Shown one piece after another: positions 35,192 to 44,821 of a stretch of DNA of 64,000 nucleotides (positions are counted from its first letter, which is position 1; each line of letters opens with the position of its first letter). Under the pieces are notes generated by a model that was not told the DNA's origin, ran no database searches, and saw nothing but the letters and a program-made list of their open reading frames with translations. Made by a program: the position numbers and the translations under genes. Source of the stretch: an uncultured Paracoccaceae bacterium (lineage in GTDB: Bacteria > Pseudomonadota > Alphaproteobacteria > Rhodobacterales > Rhodobacteraceae); contig CANLQK010000007.1 in NCBI GenBank assembly GCA_947493255.1, positions 186,001-250,000 on the forward strand. Reading direction: 5' to 3'.

Positions 35192-36328
35192 ATGACACGA
35201 TTGAATTGGGGTATGATTGGCGGCGGTGAGGGCAGCCAGATTGGGCCAGCTCACCGTTTGGGAGCGCAGGCAGATGGTAACTTTGTTCTGGCAGCAGGTG
35301 CGTTAGACCATGATGCCGACCGCGGTCGCGAATATGCGCAGCGTTTGGGGGTCGCCGAAGGGCGGGCTTATGGTGATTGGCGCGAGATGTTGGAAGGTGA
35401 AAAAGGACGCGTTGATAAGGTCGATTTAGTTACGGTCGCGACACCGAACTCCACCCACTTTGAAATCACGAAATCCTTCCTCGAGGCGGGGTTCAATGTG
35501 CTGTGCGAAAAGCCAATGACAATGACCGTCGAGGAGGGCGAAGAGATTGTAAAGATCGCCGAGGCTACGGGACAGATCTGCGCTGTGAACTACTGCTACT
35601 CTGCCTACCCGATGGTACGTGAAATGAAGCACATGGTGGCCACAGGGCAGGTGGGTAAGGTCCGTTTGGTGGTTGCCAACTTCAGCCATGGACATCACGG
35701 CGATGCGACGGATGCAGATAATCCGCGCGTGCGGTGGCGGTATGATCCGGCGATGGCGGGCGTGTCAGGGCAGTTTGCTGATTGTGGCATTCACGCGCTT
35801 CACATGGCGTCATTTATCGCGGGCGACGAAGTACGCACGTTGTCTGCTGATTTTGCATCAACGATTGCCAGCCGGGAGCTGGAAGACGATGCGATGGTGA
35901 ACTTCCGGATGGAAGGCGGAACCGTTGGGCGGCTTTGGACCAGCTCGGTTGCGATTGGTCGTCAGCACGGTTTTGATATTCAGGTGTTTGGCGAAACCGG
36001 CGGCATGCGGTGGAGGTCTGAAGAACCAAACCAAGTGTATTACACACCGGTCGGTGGCCGCACACAGATCATGGAAAAGGGCGAAGCTGGATTAAGCGAC
36101 GAGGCGCAACGTTTAAGCCGGGTCTCGATTGCGCACCCAGAAGGGTTCCCGTTGGCGGTGGCAAATATTTACGTGGATATTGCGGCGCAGATTCGTGGTG
36201 AACCACACGGCGCCTATCCAACAGCGCAGGATGGATTGCGGTCAATGGCGGCTGTGCACCAAGCGGTTGCGTCGGCTCAATCAAAAGGGGCTTGGGTGGA
36301 TGCCCGCCCACCGATGTATCGCGATTAA
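35192..36328 (+). CDS. Gfo/Idh/MocA family oxidoreductase in the inositol locus
   Basis: 378 residues. It begins LNWGMIGGGEGSQIGPAHRLG, where the glycine motif is followed by GSQIG, a variant seen in larger family members. The EKP motif is in VLCEKPMTMT and the catalytic helix is FADCGIHALHMASFI. It could act on an inositol stereoisomer or on a glycoside-derived keto sugar. The stop overlaps the convergent LacI stop (TTAA). Confidence 0.87.
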   Translation: MTRLNWGMIGGGEGSQIGPAHRLGAQADGNFVLAAGALDHDADRGREYAQRLGVAEGRAYGDWREMLEGEKGRVDKVDLVTVATPNSTHFEITKSFLEAGFNVLCEKPMTMTVEEGEEIVKIAEATGQICAVNYCYSAYPMVREMKHMVATGQVGKVRLVVANFSHGHHGDATDADNPRVRWRYDPAMAGVSGQFADCGIHALHMASFIAGDEVRTLSADFASTIASRELEDDAMVNFRMEGGTVGRLWTSSVAIGRQHGFDIQVFGETGGMRWRSEEPNQVYYTPVGGRTQIMEKGEAGLSDEAQRLSRVSIAHPEGFPLAVANIYVDIAAQIRGEPHGAYPTAQDGLRSMAAVHQAVASAQSKGAWVDARPPMYRD

Positions 36329-37335
36329 GCGTGATCAAGAACGGGGCGCAATGTGCCCCGTTCGACCAACTGACAAGGGAACAATCGGACTTCTGGTGGG
36401 CTAGACGGATCGTCGAGCATAGACACCATTAGGTCGACAGATGATTGCAGGATACGATCAATCGGTTGGCTGATGGTGGTCAGATTGATATTTTCCCAGC
36501 CCGCCATTTCCATGTCGTTAAATCCAATAATACCAATGTCTTCTGGAACGCGCAGGCCCGCGTCAGATAGTGCGCTGAGAGCGCCGATAGACAAAACATC
36601 ATCGCCACAGAAGAAGGCTTCGGGCATGTTGCCTTGGGAGATTCGGCGCTGCATTTCAGCGCGACCAGCATCAAACGAGTAGGCTGTCGCAAAGCTTTCT
36701 GAATGTCTAATGTCCGGATGTTTGGCGAGTTCTTGAAGAAAGCCGCGATGACGGTCTTGGGTGGATGTAGCCCGTTCTGGACCGCCCATGAAAGCGACGT
36801 TGGTATACCCACGTCGGATTAGTTCACGCGCAGCCAGACGACCACATTCAGAGTTATCGACACCTACCACGTGTACGTCGGGTGCCGTGGAAAAACGCCC
36901 AAACGAATTCACAACCGGTACGCCTGCATCACGAAAGGCTTTGGAGAATTCTGGCGGCAGAGTGGAAGAAGAGACAATGGCCCCATCAACCGAATATTGC
37001 TGCAACATGCGAACGGCTGTTTTCGCATCGGTTTCACCCGTCAAGTTCAGCAGCAACGGACGCAGGCCGCGATCTTGGAGTTTGCGGGTCAATAGGTCGA
37101 AGACCTGCAAGAAGATCGGGTTGTGGAAGTTGTTGGAAACCAAGCCAATGAGTTTTGTGCGGCCGGTCGTGAGTGAGGACGCCAGCGCGTTTGGAGAATA
37201 GCCCAAATGTTCGGCAGCCTCTTCCACTTTTTGACGCATTTTTTCGGATACAGACGCCCCATCTGTGAACGTTCGCGAAACCGCCGACGTGGAAACACCG
37301 GCGCGAATTGCTACGTCTTTCAGCGTCACTGGCAT
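36325..37335 (-). CDS. LacI family transcriptional repressor, probable inositol regulator
   Basis: 336 residues. The N-terminal helix-turn-helix and hinge are clear: MPVTLKDVAIRAGVSTSAVS then the hinge YSPNALASSLTTGRT. The rest is the periplasmic-binding-protein-like effector domain (VDGAIVSSSTLPPEF; AFFCGDDVLSIGALSAL). It is divergent from the ABC-transporter binding-protein gene, with the operator palindrome at 37417 between them, and the same palindrome lies before iolD. It most probably represses transport and catabolic genes until inositol or an intermediate binds (inference). Confidence 0.92.
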   Translation of the reverse strand: MPVTLKDVAIRAGVSTSAVSRTFTDGASVSEKMRQKVEEAAEHLGYSPNALASSLTTGRTKLIGLVSNNFHNPIFLQVFDLLTRKLQDRGLRPLLLNLTGETDAKTAVRMLQQYSVDGAIVSSSTLPPEFSKAFRDAGVPVVNSFGRFSTAPDVHVVGVDNSECGRLAARELIRRGYTNVAFMGGPERATSTQDRHRGFLQELAKHPDIRHSESFATAYSFDAGRAEMQRRISQGNMPEAFFCGDDVLSIGALSALSDAGLRVPEDIGIIGFNDMEMAGWENINLTTISQPIDRILQSSVDLMVSMLDDPSSPPEVRLFPCQLVERGTLRPVLDHA

Positions 37336-37416
37336 AAAGTGGTCTCCTACTTGGGTGCGGTTTCAACGTGTTTACATTGTATTTTATTGGGGCGCAGTAG
37401 GCATTTTGAAACAAAT

Positions 37417-37436
37417 TTTTGCAACCGGTTGCAAAA
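37417..37436. promoter_or_regulatory. Palindromic LacI-type operator before the ABC transporter
   Basis: TTTTGCAACCGGTTGCAAAA is a perfect 20-bp palindrome whose inner 18 bases equal the site at 33113-33130. It lies between the LacI gene and the binding-protein gene. Confidence 0.8.
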
Positions 37437-37523
37437 GTGGGCGACTCATGCTTTGATTACCTTGAGGGAGGCGTCGAACCGCCCTTTGACATGTGGAAGA
37501 AAGATTCCTTGGGAGGAAAATTA

Positions 37524-38483
37524 ATGAAAACGATGAACAAACTGTTGGCGACTGCTGCCGTTTTTGCGGCTCCGTTTGCTGTTGCGACAACCGCCGTTGC
37601 GGACGGTCATGGCGATGATCTGACTTACGTTCTGATCAGCCACGCACCTGACTCTGATAGCTGGTGGAACACAATCAAGAACGGTATCGCCCTTGCGGGA
37701 GAGCAAGTTGGTGTATCCGTAGAATACCGCAACCCGCCAACAGGTGACCTTGCAGACATGGCTCGCATTATCGAGCAGGCCGCTGCGTCTAACCCTGATG
37801 GTATCATCACAACGCTTGCCGATTACGACGTACTTTCTGGCCCAATCTCTGCTGCTGTAGATGCCGGTATCGACGTGATCATTATGAACACAGGTACACC
37901 AGAGCAAGCCCGCGAAGTGGGCGCGTTGATGTACGTTGGTCAGCCAGAGTATGACGCGGGCTACGCCGCTGGTCTGCGCGCTGCTGGCGACGGTGTTGGT
38001 AGCTTCTTGTGCGTTAACCACTACATCGTTCAGCCGTCTTCGACTGATCGCTGCCAAGGTTTCGCTGACGGTTTGGGTGTCGATCTGGGCAACCAAATGA
38101 TTGATGCGGGTCAAGACCCTGCCGAGATCAAAAACCGTGTTCAGGCTTACTTGAACTCCAACCCTGATACAGACGCTGTTCTGACATTGGGCCCAGTTTC
38201 GGCTGATCCAACGATCCTCGCGCTTGAGGAAATGGGTCTGGCTGGCGATATGTATTTCGGTACTTTCGATTTGGGTGAAGAAATTGTCAAAGGCATCAAG
38301 GCTGGCACAATTGAATGGGGCATCGATCAGCAGCCATTCCTGCAGGCTTATCTGCCGGTTGTGGTTCTGGCCAACTGGGATCGCTACGGCGTTCTTCCAG
38401 GCAACAACATCAACTCTGGTCCTGGTTTCGTTACAGCCGATGGCCTGACAAAGGTTGAAGAATTTGCCGGTGAATACCGCTAA
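37524..38483 (+). CDS. Sugar ABC transporter substrate-binding protein, probably for inositol
   Basis: 319 residues from the ATG at 37524 preceded by GGGAGGAAAA. The signal peptide (LLATAAVFAAPFAVATTAVA, cleavage near residue 25) sends it to the periplasm. The mature protein has the ribose/galactose-type periplasmic-binding fold (PF13407-like): SWWNTIKNGIALAGEQ, PDGIITTLADYDVLSGPI, TDAVLTLGPVSADPT. It pairs with one permease and one ATPase, the CUT2 arrangement, and the operator links it to inositol genes, as for the Caulobacter IbpA-IatPA system. Confidence 0.9.
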   Translation: MKTMNKLLATAAVFAAPFAVATTAVADGHGDDLTYVLISHAPDSDSWWNTIKNGIALAGEQVGVSVEYRNPPTGDLADMARIIEQAAASNPDGIITTLADYDVLSGPISAAVDAGIDVIIMNTGTPEQAREVGALMYVGQPEYDAGYAAGLRAAGDGVGSFLCVNHYIVQPSSTDRCQGFADGLGVDLGNQMIDAGQDPAEIKNRVQAYLNSNPDTDAVLTLGPVSADPTILALEEMGLAGDMYFGTFDLGEEIVKGIKAGTIEWGIDQQPFLQAYLPVVVLANWDRYGVLPGNNINSGPGFVTADGLTKVEEFAGEYR

Positions 38484-38498
38484 GATCTAGTATCCAGC

Positions 38499-38526
38499 GG
38501 GCGGCCTAAAGCGATTTGGGCCGCCC
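38499..38526 (+). terminator. Intra-operon hairpin after the binding-protein gene
   Basis: GGGCGGCC (38499-38506) pairs with GGCCGCCC (38519-38526), followed by GTTTTCT. Such partial terminators or RNA-stabilising hairpins raise the amount of binding protein over permease and ATPase. Confidence 0.75.
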
Positions 38527-38556
38527 GTTTTCTATTAAAATGCAGGCTAGGGGGCC

Positions 38557-39687
38557 ATGATGGCGGACACCGCACAAAACGACGCGGCATCGACCGACGA
38601 ACGTGTCAAAGAAATATCACCGTTGCGAAAGGCGCTGATCCGTCCGGAATTGGGCGGAATTGTCGGCACTGTCGCGGTGTTTACTTTTTTCCTGTTGTTT
38701 GCCTTTGATAGTGGCATGTTCAACAGTCAGGGGGTTATCAACTGGTCGACGGTTTCAGCGCAATTCATGATTATCGCTGTCGGTGCCTGTCTATTGATGA
38801 TCGCAGGTGAATTCGATCTAAGTGTCGGGTCGATGATTGGCTTCGCTGGCATGATGATTGCGATTTTCGCCGTGACTTACAGCTGGCCGGTTTGGATAGC
38901 TATTCTTGTGACGTTCGCGCTGTGTATCGCTGTCGGGGCGTTGAACGGAATTATTGTTGTCCGAACGGGATTGCCGAGCTTCATTGTGACATTGGCGTTC
39001 TTGTTCATTTTGCGCGGCTTTACGATTTTCCTACCTCAGGTGATCGAGCGCAAAACTATCATCGGTGGTGTGCGCGAAGCGGCTGAAGGCGATTGGTTGG
39101 CACCGTTGTTTGGAAGCAAAGTTTTCCAAGGAGTGTTCACGTGGATGGGCGAAAACGGCTGGATCGCCACGTTCACGCGGGGCAATCGGGCGGGTGAGCC
39201 GATCGTTGATGGCATTCCGGTGCTGATCATTTGGGCGATCGGGTTGGTGATTTTTGGCCATGTCCTGCTGACCAAAACCCGGTTCGGGAACTGGATTTAT
39301 GCATCAGGCGGTGACGCGGATGCGGCGCGCAACTCCGGTGTTCCGGTAAATCGCGTAAAGATTTTGATGTTCATGTTTACGGCGTTCTGCGCGACTGTTT
39401 TTGCGACCTGTCAGGTTATGGAATTCGGGTCTGCTGGTGCTGACCGTGGTTTGTTGAAAGAATTCGAAGCAATCATCGCGGTGGTTATTGGCGGCGCATT
39501 GCTAACCGGCGGTTACGGATCGGTGATCGGTGCTGCTTTGGGCGCGCTGATTTTTGGCGTGGTCCAACAAGGCCTGTTCTTTGCGGGCGTTGAAAGTTCA
39601 CTGTTCCGCGTGTTCCTCGGCGTGATCCTCCTCGCGGCGGTGATCCTGAACACTTACATCCGTCGTATCATCACGGGAGAACGCTAA
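38557..39687 (+). CDS. Sugar ABC transporter permease, probably for inositol
   Basis: 376 residues with about eight to ten hydrophobic helices, of the BPD_transp_2 family (PF02653) used by CUT2 importers. Recognisable pieces are MIAGEFDLSVGSMIGFAGM, RTGLPSFIVTLAFLFILRG and the cytoplasmic coupling region ASGGDADAARNSGVPVNRVK, whose Gly-rich start is typical. The start follows GGGGG (38549-38554). The stop TAA overlaps the ATG of the ATPase gene. Confidence 0.92.
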   Translation: MMADTAQNDAASTDERVKEISPLRKALIRPELGGIVGTVAVFTFFLLFAFDSGMFNSQGVINWSTVSAQFMIIAVGACLLMIAGEFDLSVGSMIGFAGMMIAIFAVTYSWPVWIAILVTFALCIAVGALNGIIVVRTGLPSFIVTLAFLFILRGFTIFLPQVIERKTIIGGVREAAEGDWLAPLFGSKVFQGVFTWMGENGWIATFTRGNRAGEPIVDGIPVLIIWAIGLVIFGHVLLTKTRFGNWIYASGGDADAARNSGVPVNRVKILMFMFTAFCATVFATCQVMEFGSAGADRGLLKEFEAIIAVVIGGALLTGGYGSVIGAALGALIFGVVQQGLFFAGVESSLFRVFLGVILLAAVILNTYIRRIITGER

Positions 39688-40466
39688 TGTCTGATCCTAT
39701 TATCCAGATGAAAGACATCCAGAAACACTTTGGGCGTGTGATCGCGCTAGCCGGTGTGTCGGTGGATGTTCATGCGGGCGAATGCCATTGCCTGCTGGGT
39801 GACAACGGTGCGGGTAAGTCGACATTCATTAAGACGATGTCGGGTGTACACAAACCCACCAGCGGCGAGATCATTTTCGAAGGCAAACCGATGGATTTTG
39901 CTGACCCACGTGATGCAATGGAAGCTGGTATTGCGACAGTGCACCAGCACCTTGCGATGATCCCGTTGATGTCAGTCAGCCGGAACTTTTTCATGGGGAA
40001 TGAGCCAGTGAAAAAGATCATGGGCTTGCCGTTCTTCGATCATGAAAAGGCGAACACCACCACGATGGAAGCCATGAAGAAGATGGGGATCAACTTGCGT
40101 GGGCCTGATCAAGCGGTTGGTACTTTGTCAGGCGGTGAACGTCAGACAGTGGCGATTTCGCGGGCTGTACATTTTGGGGCGAAGGTACTTATTTTGGACG
40201 AACCTACGTCGGCCCTAGGTGTGCGCCAGACGTCGAACGTTTTGGCGACCATCGACAAGGTCCGCAAACAGGGCGTTGCGGTGGTTTTCATCACCCACAA
40301 TGTTCGTCACGCGTTGGCCGTGGGGGACAGGTTTACCGTTTTGAACCGTGGTAAAACGCTGGGGACGGCCGGAAAGGGAGAGATCACCCCTGAAGAGCTA
40401 CAAGACATGATGGCTGGGGGTCAGGAAATGGCACAGTTGGAAGGAAGCCTTGGCGGCACCGTTTAA
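39687..40466 (+). CDS. ABC transporter ATP-binding protein, probably for inositol
   Basis: 259 residues with a single nucleotide-binding domain, whereas many CUT2 ATPases are tandem. Walker A is GDNGAGKST, the Q-loop region is IATVHQHLAM, the ABC signature is LSGGERQ, Walker B is LILDEPTSALG, and the switch His is in VVFITHNVRHA. As a half-size protein it would work as a homodimer on the permease. It is the last gene of the transport operon and is followed by a strong terminator. Confidence 0.92.
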   Translation: MSDPIIQMKDIQKHFGRVIALAGVSVDVHAGECHCLLGDNGAGKSTFIKTMSGVHKPTSGEIIFEGKPMDFADPRDAMEAGIATVHQHLAMIPLMSVSRNFFMGNEPVKKIMGLPFFDHEKANTTTMEAMKKMGINLRGPDQAVGTLSGGERQTVAISRAVHFGAKVLILDEPTSALGVRQTSNVLATIDKVRKQGVAVVFITHNVRHALAVGDRFTVLNRGKTLGTAGKGEITPEELQDMMAGGQEMAQLEGSLGGTV

Positions 40467-40493
40467 CGAACCTGAAAGATCGAAATAAATTGA

Positions 40494-40526
40494 CCCGCGC
40501 GGACCAATCGGTTCGCGCGGGTTTTT
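40494..40526 (+). terminator. Rho-independent terminator of the transport operon
   Basis: CCCGCGCGGACC (40494-40505) pairs with GGTTCGCGCGGG (40510-40521) round loop AATC, followed by TTTTT (40522-40526). Confidence 0.92.
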
Positions 40527-40612
40527 ATTGCGCGTACTGTACGACAACGTTTGCCTTTCGTGCCGTCATCTGACCAACTGGTGCGAAGAATGTTGTAATT
40601 CCGGAGCGCTGC

Positions 40613-42697
40613 ATGGGCCAATCTTCAGTTCGTCTTGGTGTCGATATTGGCGGCACGTTTACCGATGTTGTTTTGGAAAAGAACGGTGAGGCGTTTTCGA
40701 CAAAGGTGCTGACGACCTATGCAGCCCCTGAAAACGCAATTATCGACGGTATGCATCAGGTGTGTGCCAAGGCTGGCGTTGACCCGTCGCAGATTGACCA
40801 GATCATTCATGGTACCACATTGGCCACCAATGCCCTGATCGAACGACGGGGCGCAAAGACGGCATTGATCACGACGACAGGATTTCGCGATGTAATCGAA
40901 ATGCGCACCGAGTCGCGGTTTGAGCAATATGATTTGAACTTGAACCTTCCCGAACCACTGCTGCCACGTCATATGCGGTTTACGGTTGGTGGGCGGGTGG
41001 ATGCCAACGGTGCGGTGCTGGTTGAAATGGACCGCGCCGAGGTTGAAGCGGTTGTTGATCGCATTGCGCTGGCTGGTTTCGAAAGTGTGGCTGTTGGGTT
41101 GATCCATTCCTACCTGAACCCCGCACATGAAGAACTGGTACGAGAGGTATTGGCTGAGAAAATGCCCAATGTGGCTGTTTCAATCTCTTCTGAGGTTTCG
41201 CCCCAAATGCGCGAATATGAGCGCTTCAATACGGTGGTTGCGAACGCCTATATCAAACCACTGATGGCGTCTTATCTGGGCCGATTGGAAGATCGGTTAC
41301 AGGGGGAGGGCGTACGATGCCGAATATTCCTGATGCATTCGGGTGGAGGCATTATTTCAATTCAAAACGCAGCGGATTTCCCTGTCCGGCTAGTTGAATC
41401 CGGTCCTGCAGGCGGGGCCGTTTTTGCAGCACATATTGCTGCGCGGTATGGGTTGGATAAGGTTTTGTCGTTCGACATGGGGGGGACAACGGCAAAGATT
41501 TGCTTGATCAAAAACCAAACACCAAAGACCTCACGCGTGTTTGAAGTTGCACGGACGTATCGTTTTAAGAAAGGGTCGGGTATGCCGATTTCTATTCCGG
41601 TGATTGATATGGTCGAAATCGGCGCTGGTGGTGGGTCGTTGGCACATGTTGATGCGATGCGCCAAATCCGTGTTGGGCCTGAAAGTGCGGGATCTGAACC
41701 GGGACCAGCATGTTATGGTCGGGGTGGGGCGCACCCTGCAGTGACGGATGCTGATTTGGTTCTAGGGAAGCTAGATGCGGATAACTTTGCGGGTGGGTCT
41801 ATTGCGTTGCACGTCGATGCGTCGAAGTCTGTCCTGTCGAAAGATTTAGGCGAGACGTTAGGTATGGATGCAGTCGAAGCCGCCTTTGGTGTGGCCGAGG
41901 TGGTGGATGAAAACATGGCCAATGCAGCCCGGGTACATGCGGTCGAAAACGGCGAAGACTTATCAGAATACACAATGATCGCGTTTGGTGGCGCCGCGCC
42001 GCTGCACGCGGGCCGCTTGTGTGAAAAGCTGGGGGTAGAGCGGTGTTTGGTTCCGCCCGGTGCGGGCGTTGGTTCGGCGATTGGTTTTTTGCGAGCCCCG
42101 TTTTCGTTCGAGGCAAACCGGTCTGTTTATATGAAGGTGTCCAACTTTGACGGTGAGCGGATCAAGAATTTGCTGGCGGAATTGCAGGCCGAGGCGACGG
42201 GGTTTGTACGGACCTGTGATGCTGAAAGTGAGATTCTGTCCGAGTTCAAAGCATACATGAGGTATTCTGGGCAGGGTTGGGAAATTCCGATCAACTTGAC
42301 GCACGCACAGGCAATGGCCCCAGATGCCGAGACGTTTGAGGCTCGGTTTATCGAGGAATACACAAAGCTATTTGGTCGCCCAGTGATAGGCATGGATATT
42401 GAAATTACGGTTTGGTCGGTCAACGCGACGACACCGTTGGAGCAGGTTGCACGGGTCACTGAAGCGCAAGGAGGGGCTGTGGTTAAACCGACCGGGCGCC
42501 GTGATGTTTTTGATGCAGCATCAGCAAGTTTTCGGATGGCCGAGATCGTTCCACGGAAGGGTATGGTCGCCGGGGCACGTGTTGTTGGGCCCGTTGTTGT
42601 GGTCGAAGACGAGACAACCATTATTGTTCCGGCCAGTCGCGACGCGGTGCGTCAGCCTGATGGCTGTATCGATATGACGCTCAAGGGGGCATCCTAG
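40613..42697 (+). CDS. hyuA: Hydantoinase/oxoprolinase subunit A
   Basis: 694 residues of the HyuA family (ATP-dependent N-methylhydantoinase or 5-oxoprolinase, alpha subunit). The N-terminal phosphate loop is GVDIGGTFTDVVLE, with GTTLATNALIERRGAKTALI next. The central actin-like part has VESGPAGGAVFA and SFDMGGTTAKICL, and the C-terminal domain begins at about residue 500. It acts with HyuB, whose GTG overlaps this stop. The actual lactam substrate (hydantoin, 5-oxoproline, or an N-methylated form such as creatinine-derived N-methylhydantoin) cannot be decided. Confidence 0.9.
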   Translation: MGQSSVRLGVDIGGTFTDVVLEKNGEAFSTKVLTTYAAPENAIIDGMHQVCAKAGVDPSQIDQIIHGTTLATNALIERRGAKTALITTTGFRDVIEMRTESRFEQYDLNLNLPEPLLPRHMRFTVGGRVDANGAVLVEMDRAEVEAVVDRIALAGFESVAVGLIHSYLNPAHEELVREVLAEKMPNVAVSISSEVSPQMREYERFNTVVANAYIKPLMASYLGRLEDRLQGEGVRCRIFLMHSGGGIISIQNAADFPVRLVESGPAGGAVFAAHIAARYGLDKVLSFDMGGTTAKICLIKNQTPKTSRVFEVARTYRFKKGSGMPISIPVIDMVEIGAGGGSLAHVDAMRQIRVGPESAGSEPGPACYGRGGAHPAVTDADLVLGKLDADNFAGGSIALHVDASKSVLSKDLGETLGMDAVEAAFGVAEVVDENMANAARVHAVENGEDLSEYTMIAFGGAAPLHAGRLCEKLGVERCLVPPGAGVGSAIGFLRAPFSFEANRSVYMKVSNFDGERIKNLLAELQAEATGFVRTCDAESEILSEFKAYMRYSGQGWEIPINLTHAQAMAPDAETFEARFIEEYTKLFGRPVIGMDIEITVWSVNATTPLEQVARVTEAQGGAVVKPTGRRDVFDAASASFRMAEIVPRKGMVAGARVVGPVVVVEDETTIIVPASRDAVRQPDGCIDMTLKGAS

Positions 42698-44406
42698 TGA
42701 AACAGCAACATTCAACTGTGGCCTATCAAGTTATGTGGAACCGCCTGATTTCGGTTGTCGAAGAACAGGCGCAAGCGCTGGTGCGGACGGCGTTTTCCAC
42801 GTCAGTTCGTGAGGCTGGCGATCTGTCGGCGGGTGTATATGACGTCCGTGGACAGATGTTGGCGCAGGCCGTTACCGGAACACCGGGTCATGTGAATGCG
42901 ATGGCAGATGCGGTCGCCCATTTCATTCGCCGTATAGGACGAGAGAACATCAACGAAGGCGATGTCTACATCACCAATGACCCTTGGGAGGGTACGGGGC
43001 ACTTGCATGACATCACGATGGTGACACCTTCGTTTTTCAACGGCACCCACGTTGGGTTCTTTGCCTGCACGGCACATGTCGTTGACGTGGGTGGGCGTGG
43101 TTTTGGTGCCGATGCCCAGAGCGTGTACGAGGAAGGGATCTATATCCCGATCATGAAGTTTGCCGACCGCGGCACAGTTGACGACACGCTTATCCGCATT
43201 GTGCGGGGGAATGTCCGTGAACCTGACCAATTGATCGGGGATATTTATGCCTTGGCGACTTGTAACGAGATCGGACACAGACGGCTGATTGAGATGATGC
43301 AGGAATTTGGGCTGAAAGACTTGGACGGCATCGCTGAGTTTATTCTAGACAATTCTCGTCGCGCGACCATTGAACGGATTGCCGCCTTGCCGCAAACGTC
43401 GGCGATAGGTGAAATGACCATGGACGGGTTTGACCAGCCTATTACCTTAAAGGTGAAAGTCAGCGTGATGGGCGACAGGATTGTGTCGGATTTCACGGGG
43501 TCTTCTGGCGTTGACAAAAAGGGCATCAACTGCCCGTTGGTCTACGCCAAGGCCTATGCGTGCTATGCGTTGAAAGTCGCGATTGCGCCAGAAATACCGA
43601 ACAACGCGGCGTCGCTTGAACCTTTCGAAATTACGGCGCCTGAAAATACTATTGTAAATGCATTGCACCCCGCGCCAGTCGCGCTCCGCCACATCGTTGG
43701 CCACTTTGTCCCGGATGCAGTGTATGATGCATTTGATAAGATCGTACCGGAATTGGTCCCTGCAGAAGGTGCGGGATGTTTATGTAATTTTCAGGTGAGC
43801 TTGCGCCCTCGGGCTGATGGACCAGCCCCAGAAAATGCGCGGCGGTCTGAGGTGTTAACGTTTAATTCTGGAGGCAGCGGCGCGCGGCCTGATCATGATG
43901 GGTTGAATGCGACAGCCTTTCCGTCTGGCGTGATGACGATGCCGATTGAGGCCACCGAACATGCGGGACCTGTGATAATTTGGCGCAAGGAACTACGGCC
44001 GGATTCCGGCGGGGCAGGTCGGACGCGCGGTGGCTTAGGGCAATTCATGGAAGTTGGCGCACAAGAGGGGCACGAGTTTGATATTCAAGCGATGTTCGAT
44101 CGTGTTGATCATCCTGCCCGAGGGCGCCGTGGTGGCGCCGCAGGGGCCGCGACCACAATCGAACGTGATGATGGTGTGGCGATGGCAGGTAAGGGCAAGC
44201 AATTTGTTCCCCATGGGCGGCGGGTTATCATGGCGTTTCCTGGGGGTGCTGGCTACGGGGATCCATCCGAGCGCTCTAAGGATCTGGTTAAACGAGATCT
44301 GGCGCGCGGGTATATTTCAGAGGAAACGGCCGCACGTGACTATGAGTTATCCGATGACGACATTGCGGAGGTTCAGAGCATGGTGGCCCGAGGCGATACT
44401 ACCTGA
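42697..44406 (+). CDS. hyuB: Hydantoinase/oxoprolinase subunit B
   Basis: 569 residues of the HyuB family, partner of HyuA in ATP-dependent lactam opening. It starts with GTG at 42697 overlapping the hyuA stop (TAGTG), with AAGGGGG upstream. Recognisable regions are MWNRLISVVEEQAQALVRTA, GDVYITNDPWEGTGHLHDIT and the C-terminal FPGGAGYGDPSER. It is the last gene of its unit. Confidence 0.9.
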   Translation: MKQQHSTVAYQVMWNRLISVVEEQAQALVRTAFSTSVREAGDLSAGVYDVRGQMLAQAVTGTPGHVNAMADAVAHFIRRIGRENINEGDVYITNDPWEGTGHLHDITMVTPSFFNGTHVGFFACTAHVVDVGGRGFGADAQSVYEEGIYIPIMKFADRGTVDDTLIRIVRGNVREPDQLIGDIYALATCNEIGHRRLIEMMQEFGLKDLDGIAEFILDNSRRATIERIAALPQTSAIGEMTMDGFDQPITLKVKVSVMGDRIVSDFTGSSGVDKKGINCPLVYAKAYACYALKVAIAPEIPNNAASLEPFEITAPENTIVNALHPAPVALRHIVGHFVPDAVYDAFDKIVPELVPAEGAGCLCNFQVSLRPRADGPAPENARRSEVLTFNSGGSGARPDHDGLNATAFPSGVMTMPIEATEHAGPVIIWRKELRPDSGGAGRTRGGLGQFMEVGAQEGHEFDIQAMFDRVDHPARGRRGGAAGAATTIERDDGVAMAGKGKQFVPHGRRVIMAFPGGAGYGDPSERSKDLVKRDLARGYISEETAARDYELSDDDIAEVQSMVARGDTT

Positions 44407-44821
44407 GGCTGCAACTGAAGAATGTTGATGGCGGACAAATGGTATGACGGTCCTTCCTTGCCGTTGCCAGAGCAATCGCTGGCGCATTTTGCGCTCTCTC
44501 GCGGTCTTTAACTACCAGAAGAGGCTGGCCGGGATGATGCAAGACCATGCCAGTTTTTGGCCCATTTAGATAAACCATCACCGTTAACAGTCTGGAATAG
44601 TTTTGCGGGGCTGTTTGGGACACTTCTTCAATCCGCTCAATTTCTCAACCAGATATTAGTTGGCTATCGTTGCGACGAATGCCGGCACCACAAAAGCTGG
44701 CCGAACCCGTGGAATCGCGTCAACCTTCCGGATTTCGTTTTGATTGGCCCTCAATAGAAGCTCATGCTGAGCGTCACTGGATTTGTGTCCGTTCATCGGT
44801 CCGAAGGTTTGGATGGTGTTT
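44407..44821. other. Intergenic region without a recognised gene
   Basis: About 415 bases between hyuB and the convergent regulator-hydrolase. Short frames exist on both strands (for example 44557-44757 on plus, ending CDECRHHKSWPNPWNR), but none has a good ribosome site or a family I recognise. It may hold decayed coding sequence. Confidence 0.5.

Noticed and set aside
44407-44821. Remnant transposase
   Set aside because: The Cys-containing frame at 44557-44757 has no recognisable transposase motif, and no inverted repeats or target duplications were seen.
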